Below, one piece after another: positions 11,012 to 22,938 of a stretch of DNA of 64,000 nt. Under the pieces are notes generated by a model that ran no database searches, was not told the origin of the DNA, and saw only the letters and a program-made list of their open reading frames with translations. Position 1 is the first letter of the stretch, and every line of letters begins with the position of its first letter. Both the position numbers and the translations under genes were made by a program. This DNA is from Exophiala sp. HKRS030 (lineage: Eukaryota; Ascomycota; Eurotiomycetes; Chaetothyriales; Herpotrichiellaceae), in assembly GCA_023897205.1 (NCBI GenBank), contig JAHWDD010000005.1:3100001-3164000 (forward strand). The letters are read 5' to 3'.

Positions 11012-13135
11012 TCAACGCCAAGTTTTCCTGGGCACTTGATCCCAGGCCACTCGACTGCCTTTGCGCTTCTTCTCGGCAATGTTGATGATTGTTCCAGGCC
11101 CAGGCGATTCACCCAGGAGCCCTCTTGGGTCGACGCGAAAATGCGAGCTTTTTGCTCTGCTTGATGATCGCGGCCGAGTCGACGTCTCGCCGTTTTCGTG
11201 ACTGCTTGAAGGAGTGGGTGGTAATCCGAGAGAAGGGTAGAAGCTTGGTGTAGATCGATCAGCGATTGATTGGAGGGAATCACTCCGTTGAAGTGTTGTC
11301 GCCGCTATGTTCTGCTGAGTATCTGCTTGTTCTTCTTCTTGGACTTCTAGATCCATTAATAGGCCATGAATGTCATCGAATGTCATATTAAAACTCCAAT
11401 GAATACCCTTGGATGTTGCCTTCTTTCGAATGTCCGCAAGGGCTCTGTAATCGTCTCGAAGTCGGTCTTCATAAGTCTTTCTTGCAGGAACGGACGACGA
11501 GAGTCCCGCTGGTGGGGAGTGAGCTGGAGTCATGGTCTCCTTCGAACGTTTCGTCCAATCGACGAGCGTTCCCCAAGGTGTGTCCCGACTCTTTCTAGCC
11601 TGCTCCAATTGACCTTTCCTAGCTCGCGGTGCTGAGAGGGAGATTCTCCCGTCAAATTGCGTGTGAGCAGGGATTTCCTTTGGCGGACCGACCTCTGTAA
11701 ATGTAGCGCTGTCGTTCATGTTGGCAAATATCTCCTGGGCGCGCTGGGCGTCGTCAACTCTTAAGATAACATTGACTGGGGCTTGAAGCATCTCCACGTC
11801 AGGATTTCTGGGTGTAGGTGCCGACACGATTGGTTCTTCCACCTGAGTGGTTACTCGATTCGGTTCCAAGGCCAATTGCAATTCCACCGAGTTTGTACGA
11901 CTGGTCTTGGACGACGATGGATTTTCACAACGGCACATCTTTGATGCCCATGTTCGCCAATCCCGTTCGCTGCCAGCGAGCATTGTATCTTCTTCCTCTT
12001 CGTCGGAATCAGGCATAAGCGCTGCGATCTGTGCCATTGCGAAAAGTCTTTGCGAGTCCGAGAGGCAGCTCAATGAACAAACTGGTTTCGCAACATTGTT
12101 GGCTGTTGACGAGTCCTCTGCAAGTGCAACAGGAACCTGGCTGTGGTTGTCTCCTTGAAGCTCACTTCTGCGAGACTTGCGTCGAGTGCTGAGTTTATTC
12201 TTAGAAGTTTCAGCCTTTTTCACGTTTCGTGCGGTAAGCCACGCGCCGAGCTTAGGGATTGCAAGACGGATGATTTTGGATTGTGTTGGTGAGGAATCTG
12301 TAGCAATCTCTTTAGATTCTCGAGGAGTGTCGGTCCCAACTTTATTGAGATCTGCGCTGGCGGAGGTCAGAGAAAATCTCAGCTTCGATGGCATCTTTGG
12401 CTCATTTATCGAAAGCCTCAGAATCTTGGTTGGTCGAGGCTCCTCAACTTCGGGAGCAGGACGCTTTTTTGTGGTCGGAGACTCTATCTCTAACACCTTT
12501 TGCGTCGGCTTTCGTTCTCTAGCAGATGACCTTCGCATAGGTGAGTTCTGAAGTACCGATGATGTGCTGAGTCCATCCGGGGACCCATCGGGGTGGGCGG
12601 CATTTGCCCCAGATCGCGTAGACATCTCCCCACCGTCTTCGAGAACATGCACATGACCTTCCTGAGTGGACGGCGCAGAATCCAAAGCAGCTGGACCATC
12701 TGCAATCTTCGTCACATCTTTCTTGGTTGGGGAACCACCGATAACGATGGTATCACTTTCCAAGATTTGCGAGCTTGAACTGTCAATATCCTCGGACAGT
12801 GCTCGGGCCTTTGCCGTTGGCTTTCTAAGTCGCCCAGACGACCGTCGATTGTCGGATGATTTGATATTGCCATTGTTGTGGTGGTTAGCTGGGTGGAGTT
12901 TCATTCCTGCTGATCTAACGGAGTCCGGGGTGAGAGTCTCTGTGTAGTCATCCAGATCACTAATTGACGTGGAATTATCAACTGAAAGATGACTTTCCTC
13001 CGTTGATGGCGCCGGAGAAGGTGTTGCAGAGCTTGTAACTGTGTTGTTCGTGGTAGAAACCTTCTGGCGGTTGCGACCAGCGTGGCGCCGCGTAGAAGGT
13101 GTTCCCGGATGCCGTGTGAACGATAACCGGGACAT
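11012..13135 (-). CDS. Hypothetical large, probably nuclear protein
   Basis: Intronless, 707 residues, largely Ser/Thr/Pro- and charge-rich. Several short basic clusters could be nuclear signals (RRSSGRLRKPTAKARALS, RRSSARERKPTQK, STRRKSRRSE), and RRSSGRLRKPT and RRSSARERKPT form a degenerate repeat. An acidic patch PDSDEEEEDT precedes RDWRTWASKMCRCENP. Near residue 560-610 there is an ordered helical part (TYEDRLRDDYRALADIRKK, HWSFNMTFDDIHGLLMDLE). The C-terminus is basic (EKKRKGSRVAWDQVPRKTW). These features fit a chromatin or nuclear regulatory protein, but that is inference from composition; no domain is recognised. Confidence 0.7.
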   Translation of the reverse strand: MSRLSFTRHPGTPSTRRHAGRNRQKVSTTNNTVTSSATPSPAPSTEESHLSVDNSTSISDLDDYTETLTPDSVRSAGMKLHPANHHNNGNIKSSDNRRSSGRLRKPTAKARALSEDIDSSSSQILESDTIVIGGSPTKKDVTKIADGPAALDSAPSTQEGHVHVLEDGGEMSTRSGANAAHPDGSPDGLSTSSVLQNSPMRRSSARERKPTQKVLEIESPTTKKRPAPEVEEPRPTKILRLSINEPKMPSKLRFSLTSASADLNKVGTDTPRESKEIATDSSPTQSKIIRLAIPKLGAWLTARNVKKAETSKNKLSTRRKSRRSELQGDNHSQVPVALAEDSSTANNVAKPVCSLSCLSDSQRLFAMAQIAALMPDSDEEEEDTMLAGSERDWRTWASKMCRCENPSSSKTSRTNSVELQLALEPNRVTTQVEEPIVSAPTPRNPDVEMLQAPVNVILRVDDAQRAQEIFANMNDSATFTEVGPPKEIPAHTQFDGRISLSAPRARKGQLEQARKSRDTPWGTLVDWTKRSKETMTPAHSPPAGLSSSVPARKTYEDRLRDDYRALADIRKKATSKGIHWSFNMTFDDIHGLLMDLEVQEEEQADTQQNIAATTLQRSDSLQSIADRSTPSFYPSLGLPPTPSSSHENGETSTRPRSSSRAKSSHFRVDPRGLLGESPGPGTIINIAEKKRKGSRVAWDQVPRKTWR

Positions 13136-13967
13136 CGCCGTTTGAGCAACACGGGCCTACACCAGTGCTAAATGAAAGACCCGATGGCCTTCCCAACCGA
13201 TGCTATCGGGCCTGTAGGAGCCCTAAGTGTGTGTAAAGTGTGTTGGAAAGATATTTGAAAGGTGTTGCTGGCGGACAGCGAAAGCAAAGTGCCAGAGCGA
13301 GTTAGTTGTGCGGACTCCTTCCGGAAAAGGTTTAGTGGCAAGCTTTCACTCTGGTTCCAGAGCCTGACCCTCCGTCAGGTTCCTTGCCACTCTGATGGCT
13401 TATGCTACTTGTCTTGTCTTTCACGCGTGGCGGTTCTCGTTGTTCTCCGGATCGTAAATACACTGTTTTGATCCTATTTAAATCATATGTCGCCAGGAGG
13501 CAAGAGCAAGCTCGAATCTCATGACTGTTGGCGGTTTACAAACGCCGGCATTCGCTTCCACGATCGTGCGTCAGACGTTTCCACCTCCTAGGCCTTTGCA
13601 AGTTAGATTCTGGGCCAGAAGGAACACGGTGAATGCTACAAGGTTAATGAATATGCCCTCCTGCAGTCAAATCCGATTGTGCCGCACCTCGTCTATAATT
13701 GCACTATCGAGCTCGTAGATCATGGAGAATGTCGTTGCCGTGCTATGTGCAACTTGCCTTTCAGCTTCCGGCCACCATTCTCAGCATCGCCAGGCCTTTC
13801 ATCATGGATAAGTGCGCAGTCCCTACAGTATTTGCCATAGTAAACGGCTAGTTTATCCACGGTTTGAAGTTTGATATCGCACATCATCTCGAATGTGCCC
13901 TCGACTGAAACTACAGGTCAAGCACTGGAACAAGATCGGGATATTGATACTCATTTGCTCTGCTGAA
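13136..13967. other. Intergenic (promoter of 11012-13135 gene)
   Basis: About 830 bp between two minus-strand genes. Short ORFs lack protein-like features. No repeats or RNA genes seen. Confidence 0.5.
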
Positions 13968-14770
13968 TCACAGCTCGAGCCTGACCGGACCCCTAGAATG
14001 TTCTGATGCGCTTCTCACCTCCTCCAATCGATATCTCTGTTTCCCATCATCATCAAAATTTGACTCATGCAACCAAGTCTCGAAGCCATTCTTGACGGCA
14101 GGCCATTCCGAATCAATGATTGAGAACCAAGCAGTGTCACGATTCCTCTCCTTGTAGATCATGTGCTGCCTAAAGATACCCTCGAATGAAAACCCAAATC
14201 GAATTGCTGCTCGCTTGGAGGGGCCGTTCAGATTATCACACTTCCATTCAAATCTGCGATAGCCAAGCTCTTCGAACACGTATTTAGCCAGGAGATAAAT
14301 CACCTCCGTCGTGATGGTAGAACGCTGTACTGAAGGTGAGTAGATGATGTTGCCAACTTCAACTGATCGGAATCGAGCGTCTATACGCATCAATGCGGCA
14401 TGTCCCACAGGCTTATCATCTTTCGTATCTATCACAACGAAGAACAGCGGATCTTCCGACTTTGACTTTGCGATTATAGAAGATTCGAACTCCTCGAACG
14501 ATGTATAAGGCCCATCTGGAATATAAGTCCATGTCATGCGATTCTCTTCGCCGCCAATACTGGTATAGAGATCCGCTGCATCTCCGCTTCGAAGAGGCTT
14601 AAGAGTCACAGACTTGCCATTCAGAGTAACACGATTTGGTTGTGGTGCTGGCCCTGAAAGGACTGGGAATCCTACAGGTTGCGAAAGTCCATCTAAATGT
14701 CATGAGCTCAAGTACACGGTGCTCTCTATATCAGCAACTGACCTGTATTGGACTGTGTCGGCTCCGCCAT
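13968..14770 (-). CDS. GNAT-family N-acetyltransferase (RimJ/RimL-like)
   Basis: Exon 1 is 14743-14770 (28 nt) and exon 2 is 13968-14692; the intron uses GTCAGT and TTTAG and is in phase 1. The product is 250 residues, starting MAEPTQSNTDGLSQP. Reading exon 2 alone would leave no ATG near the start, because the first usable in-frame codon at 14609 is GTG, so the short first exon is needed. The Acetyltransf_3 fold is clear: VTLKPLRSGDAADLY, then FFVVIDTKDDKPVGHAALM, VEVGNIIYSP, the acetyl-CoA-binding strand region RSTITTEVIYLLAKYVF, and CDNLNGPSKRAAIRFGF followed by FEGIFRQHMI. Cytosolic acetylation of a protein terminus or small molecule is the family role; the substrate is unknown. Confidence 0.9.
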
Positions 14771-16005
14771 ATCGTTTTTCAACTGCACCGACCGTTGCTG
14801 CTGATACCGAAGTCCTTGTAACTTAGCTCCCGAGTGAATGACCACTCGTGCCTGACACCTCGTTGGTGATTGGAACGACTTTGTCTGGTGCAGTTGATTG
14901 ATGGGAGTCAAACTCACACGGACGAGTCGGGAAACAAAAGAAGCGTTCGCTTCCTAACGGTGACTGCAGTGTAAACGACAGATTCTGTGGTCAATTCGTC
15001 AAGTTGAGGCTGTCATCTGTGAGTCATAGGCAATGAGCAGAACAATTACACAAGAATAAAGTCGGATTTTGGTGCAGAGGCGGTTGGGTGGCTAAGACGA
15101 GTGGGACGGCGAACTTTGGGGGAGCACAGCGATCGCTACGGGTATCGCTCCAAGTGTTACTTCTACTCGACTGACCTGTTGTCCCCACCTACTGATAACT
15201 TCAATTAAGCGTCGGGAGCTTTCAGAGGCTGTGGCAGGTCCGATAGCACCTTGCCTTTTGTTCAACCTCCATTCTGTTACGAAGCGAAAGGAGTGCGATA
15301 AGCAGTCTGCAAGGCATGCACGTAGAATAATTTTGCATTATATTACGTGTATGACATCGGTTGCTGGGACTGGGAGCCGTGGGTGAACCTCAGTTCTCAC
15401 CACTACGATTTATGTTGAAGTTTTCGCTTCATCCCCATCCCCATTTGGGACAAGAGGTGCCCGACGCCTGAGCGGCTAAGGTTTGTTGATGTTCACACGA
15501 AGAGGTTTACTTTCCTTACCACACTTCCATATCGCACACAACGCTAGGTAAACGGTATATCTGCTCAGCGCCATCAGTAAGGTATAAAGATCGTCCACTG
15601 AACAAGAGCGTGGGATAATTCGCCCATTGTTTGGCTTATTGTTGCTGTGTAGGTTGTGTGAGCAAAGTATTCCCAGGCCACTGAATCTCTCTTTGGACGA
15701 GGCTATCAACCTCGGAGGGCCAAAAATCTATATGACAAGACTTGCTGGTTTTTTTGACGGTGGAGAAGCTCACCGTGATGATGTACTACAGTACATGATA
15801 TTAACAGTCAAAAGCAATGAAATGATGGACTGCTGTTGTTGACGATGTTAGAGCATCAGCGGTACCTATACATACGTATCGCGCCCAACCCTTTGTAGGA
15901 CCCGTGGCTTTGACGAGTGGCACAAGTCGGAGGAGCGATGTCGAGTTCTCCGAACCATCTGCTAAGGTCGTGGCATATTGAGTTACGACCACAAGCTAGG
16001 CGGTT
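14771..16005. other. Intergenic, 1.2 kb
   Basis: Contains the GNAT promoter at its left end and the 3' flank of the MFS gene at its right end. Small ORFs (for example 15476-15709 minus) are not protein-like. No repeats or RNA genes seen. Confidence 0.5.
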
Positions 16006-17782
16006 CTAAGACATTGGGATACTGACAGAAGCAGAGTTCGGCTCATTTTTGAGACCTGTAACAGTCTCGCGATGTTCTTCCGAAAGTTTGTGTTTCTTGA
16101 CAAAGAGGCTGGCGACAACGCCCAAGGTTGCAAGGGCTGTGAACATTATGAACATATTGCGAATGCTCCAGGAAAAGGCCTGCTTTATCACGAGATGCTG
16201 ATCTGGTGGTAGGCCCTGCCCTACCATGACATTGGCGCCTGCATTTTTCCCTGATAATTCATCCAGGACAGCCGTTGGGAGACCGGCTTCCCGCAGGATT
16301 GGTTCCCGTAAATCCATGCTCTGCTGAAAGACGATGCCTCCGACGATGACGCCGAGAGACAATGCCATACTCCTGATGAAGCTCTGAGTCGATGTTGCCG
16401 TACCGACATCGTCTTGCGCGACACCTTGCTGGATTGAGATCAACGGTGGTTCGAACAATAAGCCTGACCCGATTCCTTCGATGATTTCAAATGATATGAT
16501 TTCTCCCAGACTAGAACTAGGACTCAAGGAGATAAAGAGCCCAGTTCCAACAGCCATAAGTACTGTTCCTATCCACATTGAAGCCCGGTATTGTCCTGTG
16601 CGATGGATGATGATGCCATTTAGTACGCCGGTTCCAGCCGTCGCCACAATCAGTGGCACAAGCAAGACACCAGATTTTAGTGGTGACGTCTCTTTCACAC
16701 TCTGGAAGTACAAAGGTAAATAATACTCAGCAGAAATGAAGACCTCGAGAACAAATCAGCTAAAGATGGTCGAGTTTTGAGAACGGAATTCGACTTACCA
16801 GTCCGTGGAAAAATGTGACAAGCAACGTGGCAATGTTTCGCGTTCCGAAAAGTGACAATGGTATGACGGGATATTTGGCAATCTTCTTCTCGCTGTAGAT
16901 GAAGACTAGTATCATCACAGATCCGAAAACAATCAGACAAACCACTTTGGCTGAACCCCAGGGATAAACAGCGCCCCCCAGGTCTAGACCGAGTAACAAC
17001 ATAACAACCACACCGACGATTGAGATGCAGCCGAACCAGTCGACTGCTCTGACGCCCTCAAGTATCGGAGTCCTGGGATTGTGGACGTTGAGAAACAACA
17101 GAAGTAGAATAAATGTTGTGCCAGCGATAGGCAGGTTGCAATAGAAACACCATCTCCATGAAACCTCCTGAGCAAAAGCACCACCTAAAAGAGGACCAAC
17201 AGCACCACTCACAGCCCAGATGCCTTCACAGTACCCAAGCCACAAGCTCCTCTCTCGAACGCTGAACAAGTCCGAGATGGCCACATTGACCATGCAGATC
17301 AAGCCGCCTCCAGCAGCGCCTTGTAGTGCGCGGCCAACAATAAGCATTTGCATATCCACAGCAACGGCACAGACGATAGAGCTGACAAAGAAGACGAACA
17401 CTGCGCTGAGCAGGATGGGCTTTCTACCCCATATATCGCTGAATTTGACCCAGATCGGCGCTGCGGCGGCATTGGCAATCAAGTAAGCACCGCCAATCCA
17501 GATGTAGCCGGCTGCAGACTCCAAGTCGGAGGTAATAATCGGTAGGGCCGTCGCAACAATGGTAGCGTCGAGGGCTGCGACAAATAGAGCCAGATACAAG
17601 GCGATCAATATCATGGCCTTCCGAAAGTTGCTTCGGGGTACGGACTGCTGCACCGTGGCATCTTCGTCGGGCGGTAATTGAACCTGTTTGCCTTCAATGT
17701 CAACATTCTGAACGACTTTTGGTCCTGAAGAGCCGACATCGACGACAACCATCGGCAGATGCTCAATGTCTTCGGCCCCCAT
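16006..17782 (-). CDS. MFS drug:H+ antiporter-like transporter (DHA2, 14 TM)
   Basis: Exon 1 is 16799-17782 and exon 2 is 16006-16743, with a 55-nt intron (GTAAGT to TCGAG), phase 0, giving 573 residues. The joint restores FHGLVFISAEYYLPLYFQ, a conserved stretch of this family. The N-terminal cytosolic tail is followed by the first helix FRKAMILIALYLALFVAAL and the DATIVATALPII motif. Motif A appears as DIWGRKPILLSAVF, motif C as GAVGPLLGGAFAQE, and WRWCFYCNLPI follows. These proteins export drugs, toxins or metabolites across the plasma membrane using proton motive force. It lies directly downstream of, and on the same strand as, an FAD monooxygenase, so it may export or import that enzyme's substrate or product (inference). 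Confidence 0.93.
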
Positions 17783-18246
17783 TTTTACAAATTTGTTGGA
17801 GCACGAACGCGGCAGATACGCAATCCACAGCTACTCCCAGCTCTTCTTGATGAATTTTGTGGTGGTGAAAGTTACGGGAAAAAAGTAAGAGTCATCAACC
17901 GCGGGAAAGCTGGAATCTTATGCAGCCGAAGCTCATTACATAATGGCCAATCTTGGAAATCTTGTTGCAGGGCGGGTCAACTTATGGAGCTGCCAGCTAA
18001 TGACCCAATGCGTCCGTTCACCGCCTTAAAATAGTCAAGGCTCGGGCCTCAAGGCACGGGACATTGTTTATGGCGAGGACTTGTATGCGGTACATACCGA
18101 TGCCTTCTGCTATCGACATTGGAATTACGTTGCAGATTCGCTTTCAACATGACAGATTTCTAGTCTATTCTTACTACTGTGATACTGTGGCTCTAGAGAT
18201 GAACGAATCTCAATCTATTGCAACTGCTTTGGCGATCTGAAAGTCT
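17783..18246. promoter_or_regulatory. Intergenic between FAD monooxygenase and MFS gene
   Basis: Holds the MFS promoter and the monooxygenase 3' flank, 464 bp. No motif could be assigned. Confidence 0.4.
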
Positions 18247-19928
18247 CTATGCAGTAACTCCGATCAATGGAGGCGTTGTAAAAGAATTGGTACCGTTGCT
18301 CTCGGTCCCGTCTGCCAGATACTTCTCCCACACCTTTTCGATATCGTTGTGATATATCCAAGGCAGCGAAGCTTCGCCACCAAACGCTGCAGTTTTGATC
18401 TTCAAACCACCTTCAAAGGATTTGTCAGGCGACGCGGCCAACGCTTGTTGCACGTTCTGCTTCTGGTCATCGAGATATTGATACCTGTCGAAGTCAGTAA
18501 CACAGTGACAGCCACTTAGACTGGATGGCTCACATTCTAGCGTAATATGGTGACCTGAGTGCATCAAAGATCTCGATGGCTTTCACTGTTGCTTTGGGCA
18601 AGTTGCGAGTGTGTTCGATAGCTCGTGCCAGGATCCAGCCGTCTTCAAGAGCGAACGCAGCTCCAGACCCAAAAGCTCCTATCTTTGGTTAATTGTCGTC
18701 TCATTGCTTGAGAGGTCGTAAATCGCACATACCAGACAAGGGATGACTCGCGTCGCCCAGCAAAACAACTTTGCCCCAAGCGTGCAGCTTCTTCAGTCTG
18801 GGCCCAGCGAAGGCAGAAAACTCTTTCCAATGCCCCTCTGGAACACGTGAAAGTGCTTCTTTCACTCTCGGATCGTACTCCTGTTGTAGGTCAGTTGGAC
18901 AGATCTCCAGAAAACTGGCAAGCAAAGTCACGAACGCTAAAATGGGACGTCACTCTTTCGTTGGTGGCTGGAATGCCCCAACTGAATCTCTTCTCCGTCA
19001 CCGTCGAAGGATCTACGAGATTCCGGCAAGAAATCTCGAAGCTTCTCTTCTCCTCTTCAAGTTCATCTACGTCGTCGACTGGTGAGAAGTAAACGTGGCC
19101 AGCAGGTCCGAACCACCAGGAAGTTGCAGAGTAAATCTCTGGGCCAATGTCCTTGACCGAGGTGATCGGAATGAGCGTTCGCCAAATTGTGGTGCCTGAA
19201 GCGTGTTAGATGGTGCTGACAAGGGTCGCTGGCGCTTTTGTACCTGTGAAGTGTGTGGTATGTTCAGGGAAGATGCTATCTCGGACAATCTGACGGCACG
19301 AATGGATTAGGGAAATTTAATGAATTAAGTAAGGGCCAAACGCACTGAACGAATTCCATCCGCGCCAACGACAAGGTCTACCTCCTTCTCGGTACCGTTT
19401 TGGAATATGATCTTCACGCCGCCAGCATCCAGATTTTGAACCGAAGCCACCCCTGTATCTAGGTGCAGAATTCCTTCTGACAGTGTAGATACAAGGCCTG
19501 ACTGTAGACGGGTACGCTTAACTCGTCGTGCCCAATATCTTCGTGGAAGCGATGGTTCCCCAGTGCTATTGACAATGTTCCCATTCAAACCATTGCTATT
19601 GAGCACATCAGAGATCCGCTCTGCAACGGCAGCACACGTGTATGACGCAGCACAGCTTCGCAGACGTTACTTACCGGAACTTGACATTAGTCTTCAAATG
19701 TCCAGTGACCTTATCCGCAGCACCCAACAGCTCAAGAACCTTCCAACAATTATACCCAATGCGAATCCCAGCCCCTATTTCCCGAAGTATCTTCGCCTTT
19801 TCATAGATTGATACTTCAACATTGGGCAACGCCGACAAGGCAATTCCAGCACCCAGTCCGGCTGGACCTGCTCCAATGATAGCGACTTTCAGCCTCGGAG
19901 GCTCGGGAGCAAGCTTCTGCGCCGTCAT
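18247..19928 (-). CDS. FAD-dependent monooxygenase (salicylate hydroxylase-like)
   Basis: Seven exons, all phase-consistent, 446 residues: 19675-19928, 19346-19595, 19244-19289, 18936-19195, 18733-18880, 18534-18678 and 18247-18484. Introns are 50-79 nt. The acceptor of exon 2 is the least certain, since an in-frame alternative lies 30 nt downstream. Family marks of group A flavoprotein hydroxylases: VAIIGAGPAGLGAGIAL (FAD dinucleotide fold), DLVVGADGIRS (DG motif), and VVLLGDASHPLSGAFGSG followed by AAFALEDG (second FAD contact). PEHTTHFTGTTIWR is also conserved in this branch. It hydroxylates an aromatic or related substrate using NAD(P)H and O2 in the cytosol; the actual substrate is unknown. 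Tandem placement with the MFS transporter suggests a catabolic, detoxification or secondary-metabolism pair. Confidence 0.9.
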
Positions 19929-20771
19929 TTTGCTGTACTTTCGTTCTTGGACTTGAAAAGAGACTTACAACTAAGGGGTCAGGATATAGTGAGATTCATA
20001 ACTTAAATTTCATATACCGAAAAGGTAGCCGACTCGGACGAGAAAGCTTGCGCAATCGAAACGAGGTATCAGGAGAGATAGTCATCTAGAACAATGACGT
20101 GCTCGATGCCACCTATCGCGTCGTGGACAAGGCGATGCTTCTTATCTGGCTAACTGCGGCGCTTCCCGCGTTAAATTGGTAAGCATTGTTGAAGACGTGT
20201 ACGATGGCGAATCATCGATGGAATGCTAGACGACAGAATGCGATCGATGGGTGGACTGACAAGAAGGAAGAAATTTCTGGGATGATGCAGTATTCAGAAG
20301 CCGGCGACATTTTGGGTTTCTCCCCATCAGTCAAGCTTTGCTCGGCCCTTGTGCCGAGTTGCGGCTCTTTTACTTAGCCTACGTGGACTACTAGCTACAC
20401 ACCATCAACTCTTGTACTGGATGAAACGAATAGCAGCCCTCATTGATCTTGGAAGGCTGCATCAGAGATTCCAGCGATGGATAGATTTTATATGGGAGCA
20501 TGATAGAAAGGCTTCCAATGCAGATTGAGCTGCATTGTCCTTGAAAGCACAGAATGCTCTCCGACAGCTCCGGTGATGGATTTCTGTATGAGAATAAATG
20601 CGAGGGGGCATCATGGATTGCGCAAGAATGAATCTCAGAACAAGAAACCGGCGACTTTGCCTAGTAATTCTCTATCTTTGTGTGCTTTATCGAGTAGGAT
20701 ATTGCTGCGTGTTTAAACCTTGTTCATTTGCGCGTTGACGACGATGTCTTCGCAACCACATGCTCTCGACA
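19929..20771. other. Intergenic, promoter of FAD monooxygenase
   Basis: About 840 bp between two minus-strand genes. No gene, RNA or repeat that I can support. Confidence 0.5.
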
Positions 20772-22505
20772 TCATCGTTTTATTCTTGCCGCTTTGAAAC
20801 GACTGATTTTCTTTCCATCCTCGCCTACAGGCGTCACCTCCTCGCCATAGTTGTCAGCCTCACCTTCGCCAATGAAGCCGCCTTCTTGTGACAAGATTTT
20901 CTTCATTCGAAACCGCTGATATTCCGCTGAGACCTCGCGACGATGAGTTGCTTCGTCGAAATCGTCGTCGTCTGGAGCCTTTGTTTGATTGGATGCCGGC
21001 CTCTCAACCAATGTTGTAGAGACTATAAGTGATGGGGGATTTGCTTCCCCGGAATGGCCTTGAGAAGGTTTAGGACTGGTGGATGGTATTGATGACGGTG
21101 GCAGATTCGCTCCAGTATGTGGTTGTGCATGACGCCCAGATTTGAAGCGCGATTGTTTGACTGGTGCACCTGGAGGTACAGCGGACTCGCCTGGTCTGCT
21201 AGTTCTTGGAGATAATGACTCGTCACGCTCGACGACAGTCTCAACAATGGGTTTGATTCTGGGGATGTTGTCCGAGGCAATTTGCGTTGCCGATTGACCT
21301 CCTTTAGGCAGGCAATCGGGCGCAATGTTCAACTCGGTGGAGAAAGCCACAGTTTTCTTAGTCTTGCTGTTCTTCAAGGATGGGGGTGCTGCTGGTACCA
21401 TACTAGGCTCGGCTGTTTTCAAGCTACTCTTCAAAGACTCTTCATATCGTGCTAGTGCTGCTTTTCGAGCAGCTTCTGCAGCAGAAGGACGACCCTGTGC
21501 CGATCGGGTCGCAAATTCTTCTCCTTGAGGTCCGAGATTTTTCAAGCCCAGCTTAATTTGAAGCTCTTCCATTCTCTGCTGGTAGTCTTTGGGTATATGC
21601 AGACGCTGGGTGCTTCGTCCTAGCTCATCCTCTGAACCAAGATCTTCCTCGTTATAATCATCATCGTAGTCGGAATCGACCTCAATAATTTCTGAGTCCT
21701 CATCGTAGGAAATATCTGATGCTCCTTCCTCCATATCAAGTTCTGCGACGATGGCACCGACCTCGTCCAGCCCATTCCGGTAATCGAGCATTTCCTGTCG
21801 CAACGTAGCCTCTTCTTCAGTGTCCTTTGGGTTGGCAGAATTTCCATCTGGTAGGGGATGACCTGAATCTTCATTCACAGCATTCTTGACGGATTCATTT
21901 TCAGTCTTGGTCGCTGTAACTGTCGAGGAATTTGAGACTTCGGATGCGGTGATTGTCCCATCTACTTCCTCCAGATTGTCAATACCCGCTTTCTTCAGCA
22001 CGTCGATTAACTGACTTGCGTCTTTGCCAGGGTTTTCGACCTTGCTCGAGATAATGTTGCCTGCCTCGTCAAGCTCCTCTGTGATCTCTGCAAGTGGTAA
22101 TCCTGCATCATCCCGATGGTCGGAGTCCTGTATCAAGAGTAGTGCATTCCTGCGTCTTTCCGCATCCGATAGCTGTTTCCTTACGGTCTCGACGTTCTTG
22201 GTGACATAGTCTATTCGCTTTGAAAGGACATCAGCCAGTTGCGAAGGCTTCCGGGCTCGGTTGCTACCGTCTCTGAGTAGTTCCTGGAGTTCTTTCTGAT
22301 CAACAACCTCAGCCTTGAAATCCAGCCCAACTTTAAGACATTCATCAATATCGGTGTCGTCACTGAGTGCCATAAATTCCTCCTTTAGACCCTCATAATC
22401 GATCTCGAGCGTCTGCCAATGCCTCAAGGATTTCCGGAGTTTGAAGATATTGGATTCTAATTCAGTTCTTTGGGCTTCCACCCTGGCAAGTGCTGCTTCA
22501 TCCAT
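20772..22505 (-). CDS. URI/Bud27-like unconventional prefoldin protein
   Basis: Intronless, 577 residues. The N-terminal part is a prefoldin-like alpha coiled coil: EAQRTELESNIFKLRKSLRH, DECLKVGLDFKAEVVDQKEL, then LADVLSKRIDYVTKNVETV and LSDAERRRNAL, with the two hairpin helices around a beta segment. A long acidic and disordered middle follows (EIIEVDSDYDDDYNEEDLG), then HIPKDYQQRMEELQIKLGL. The C-terminus EVSAEYQRFRMKKILSQEGG and KKISRFKAARIKR matches the DUF3835 tail seen in Bud27 and relatives. In yeast and human the protein assists cytosolic assembly of RNA polymerases and links to TOR signalling. It is divergent to TFB3, a fitting transcription-related neighbour, though this may be chance. 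Confidence 0.85.
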   Translation of the reverse strand: MDEAALARVEAQRTELESNIFKLRKSLRHWQTLEIDYEGLKEEFMALSDDTDIDECLKVGLDFKAEVVDQKELQELLRDGSNRARKPSQLADVLSKRIDYVTKNVETVRKQLSDAERRRNALLLIQDSDHRDDAGLPLAEITEELDEAGNIISSKVENPGKDASQLIDVLKKAGIDNLEEVDGTITASEVSNSSTVTATKTENESVKNAVNEDSGHPLPDGNSANPKDTEEEATLRQEMLDYRNGLDEVGAIVAELDMEEGASDISYDEDSEIIEVDSDYDDDYNEEDLGSEDELGRSTQRLHIPKDYQQRMEELQIKLGLKNLGPQGEEFATRSAQGRPSAAEAARKAALARYEESLKSSLKTAEPSMVPAAPPSLKNSKTKKTVAFSTELNIAPDCLPKGGQSATQIASDNIPRIKPIVETVVERDESLSPRTSRPGESAVPPGAPVKQSRFKSGRHAQPHTGANLPPSSIPSTSPKPSQGHSGEANPPSLIVSTTLVERPASNQTKAPDDDDFDEATHRREVSAEYQRFRMKKILSQEGGFIGEGEADNYGEEVTPVGEDGKKISRFKAARIKR

Positions 22506-22938
22506 ATTGGCCTTGAGTCATGGAAACACGCTTGACCAAGTCTGAAGAGTACCGTAAGTGGTGCGCGGTCAATCGTCTATGATCTTGAAACTGGATTGTG
22601 AGCGGCGAAACTGGAAGGAGTGAAAATTGAACCAGGCAACGATGACTAAAAAGACCCAAAACATCATCTAGCGCCACATTAACTTTGTCAAATGACGTCG
22701 TCAGACGGAGATTTATAAGAACGACTGTGCCACTTCAGCATCTGGTATAACAATCCCAAAACCACAACTTCCAGTACCATCCATCCATCTTTCTTGTTCA
22801 CGCCTGTCCGTTCTGATCAATCTTCTGATATACACTGAAGATGAGCAGAGAACACCTCGTTTGGGGTTTTTTGCGTCATTGCTGAAACCATCTCCGAAGG
22901 CCACCTATACGATCTAGGTTCAATGAGCCCGCCTCAAT
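22506..22938. promoter_or_regulatory. Divergent promoter region, URI/Bud27 and TFB3
   Basis: 433 bp between two divergent start codons. It must hold both promoters. No distinctive element identified. Confidence 0.45.
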
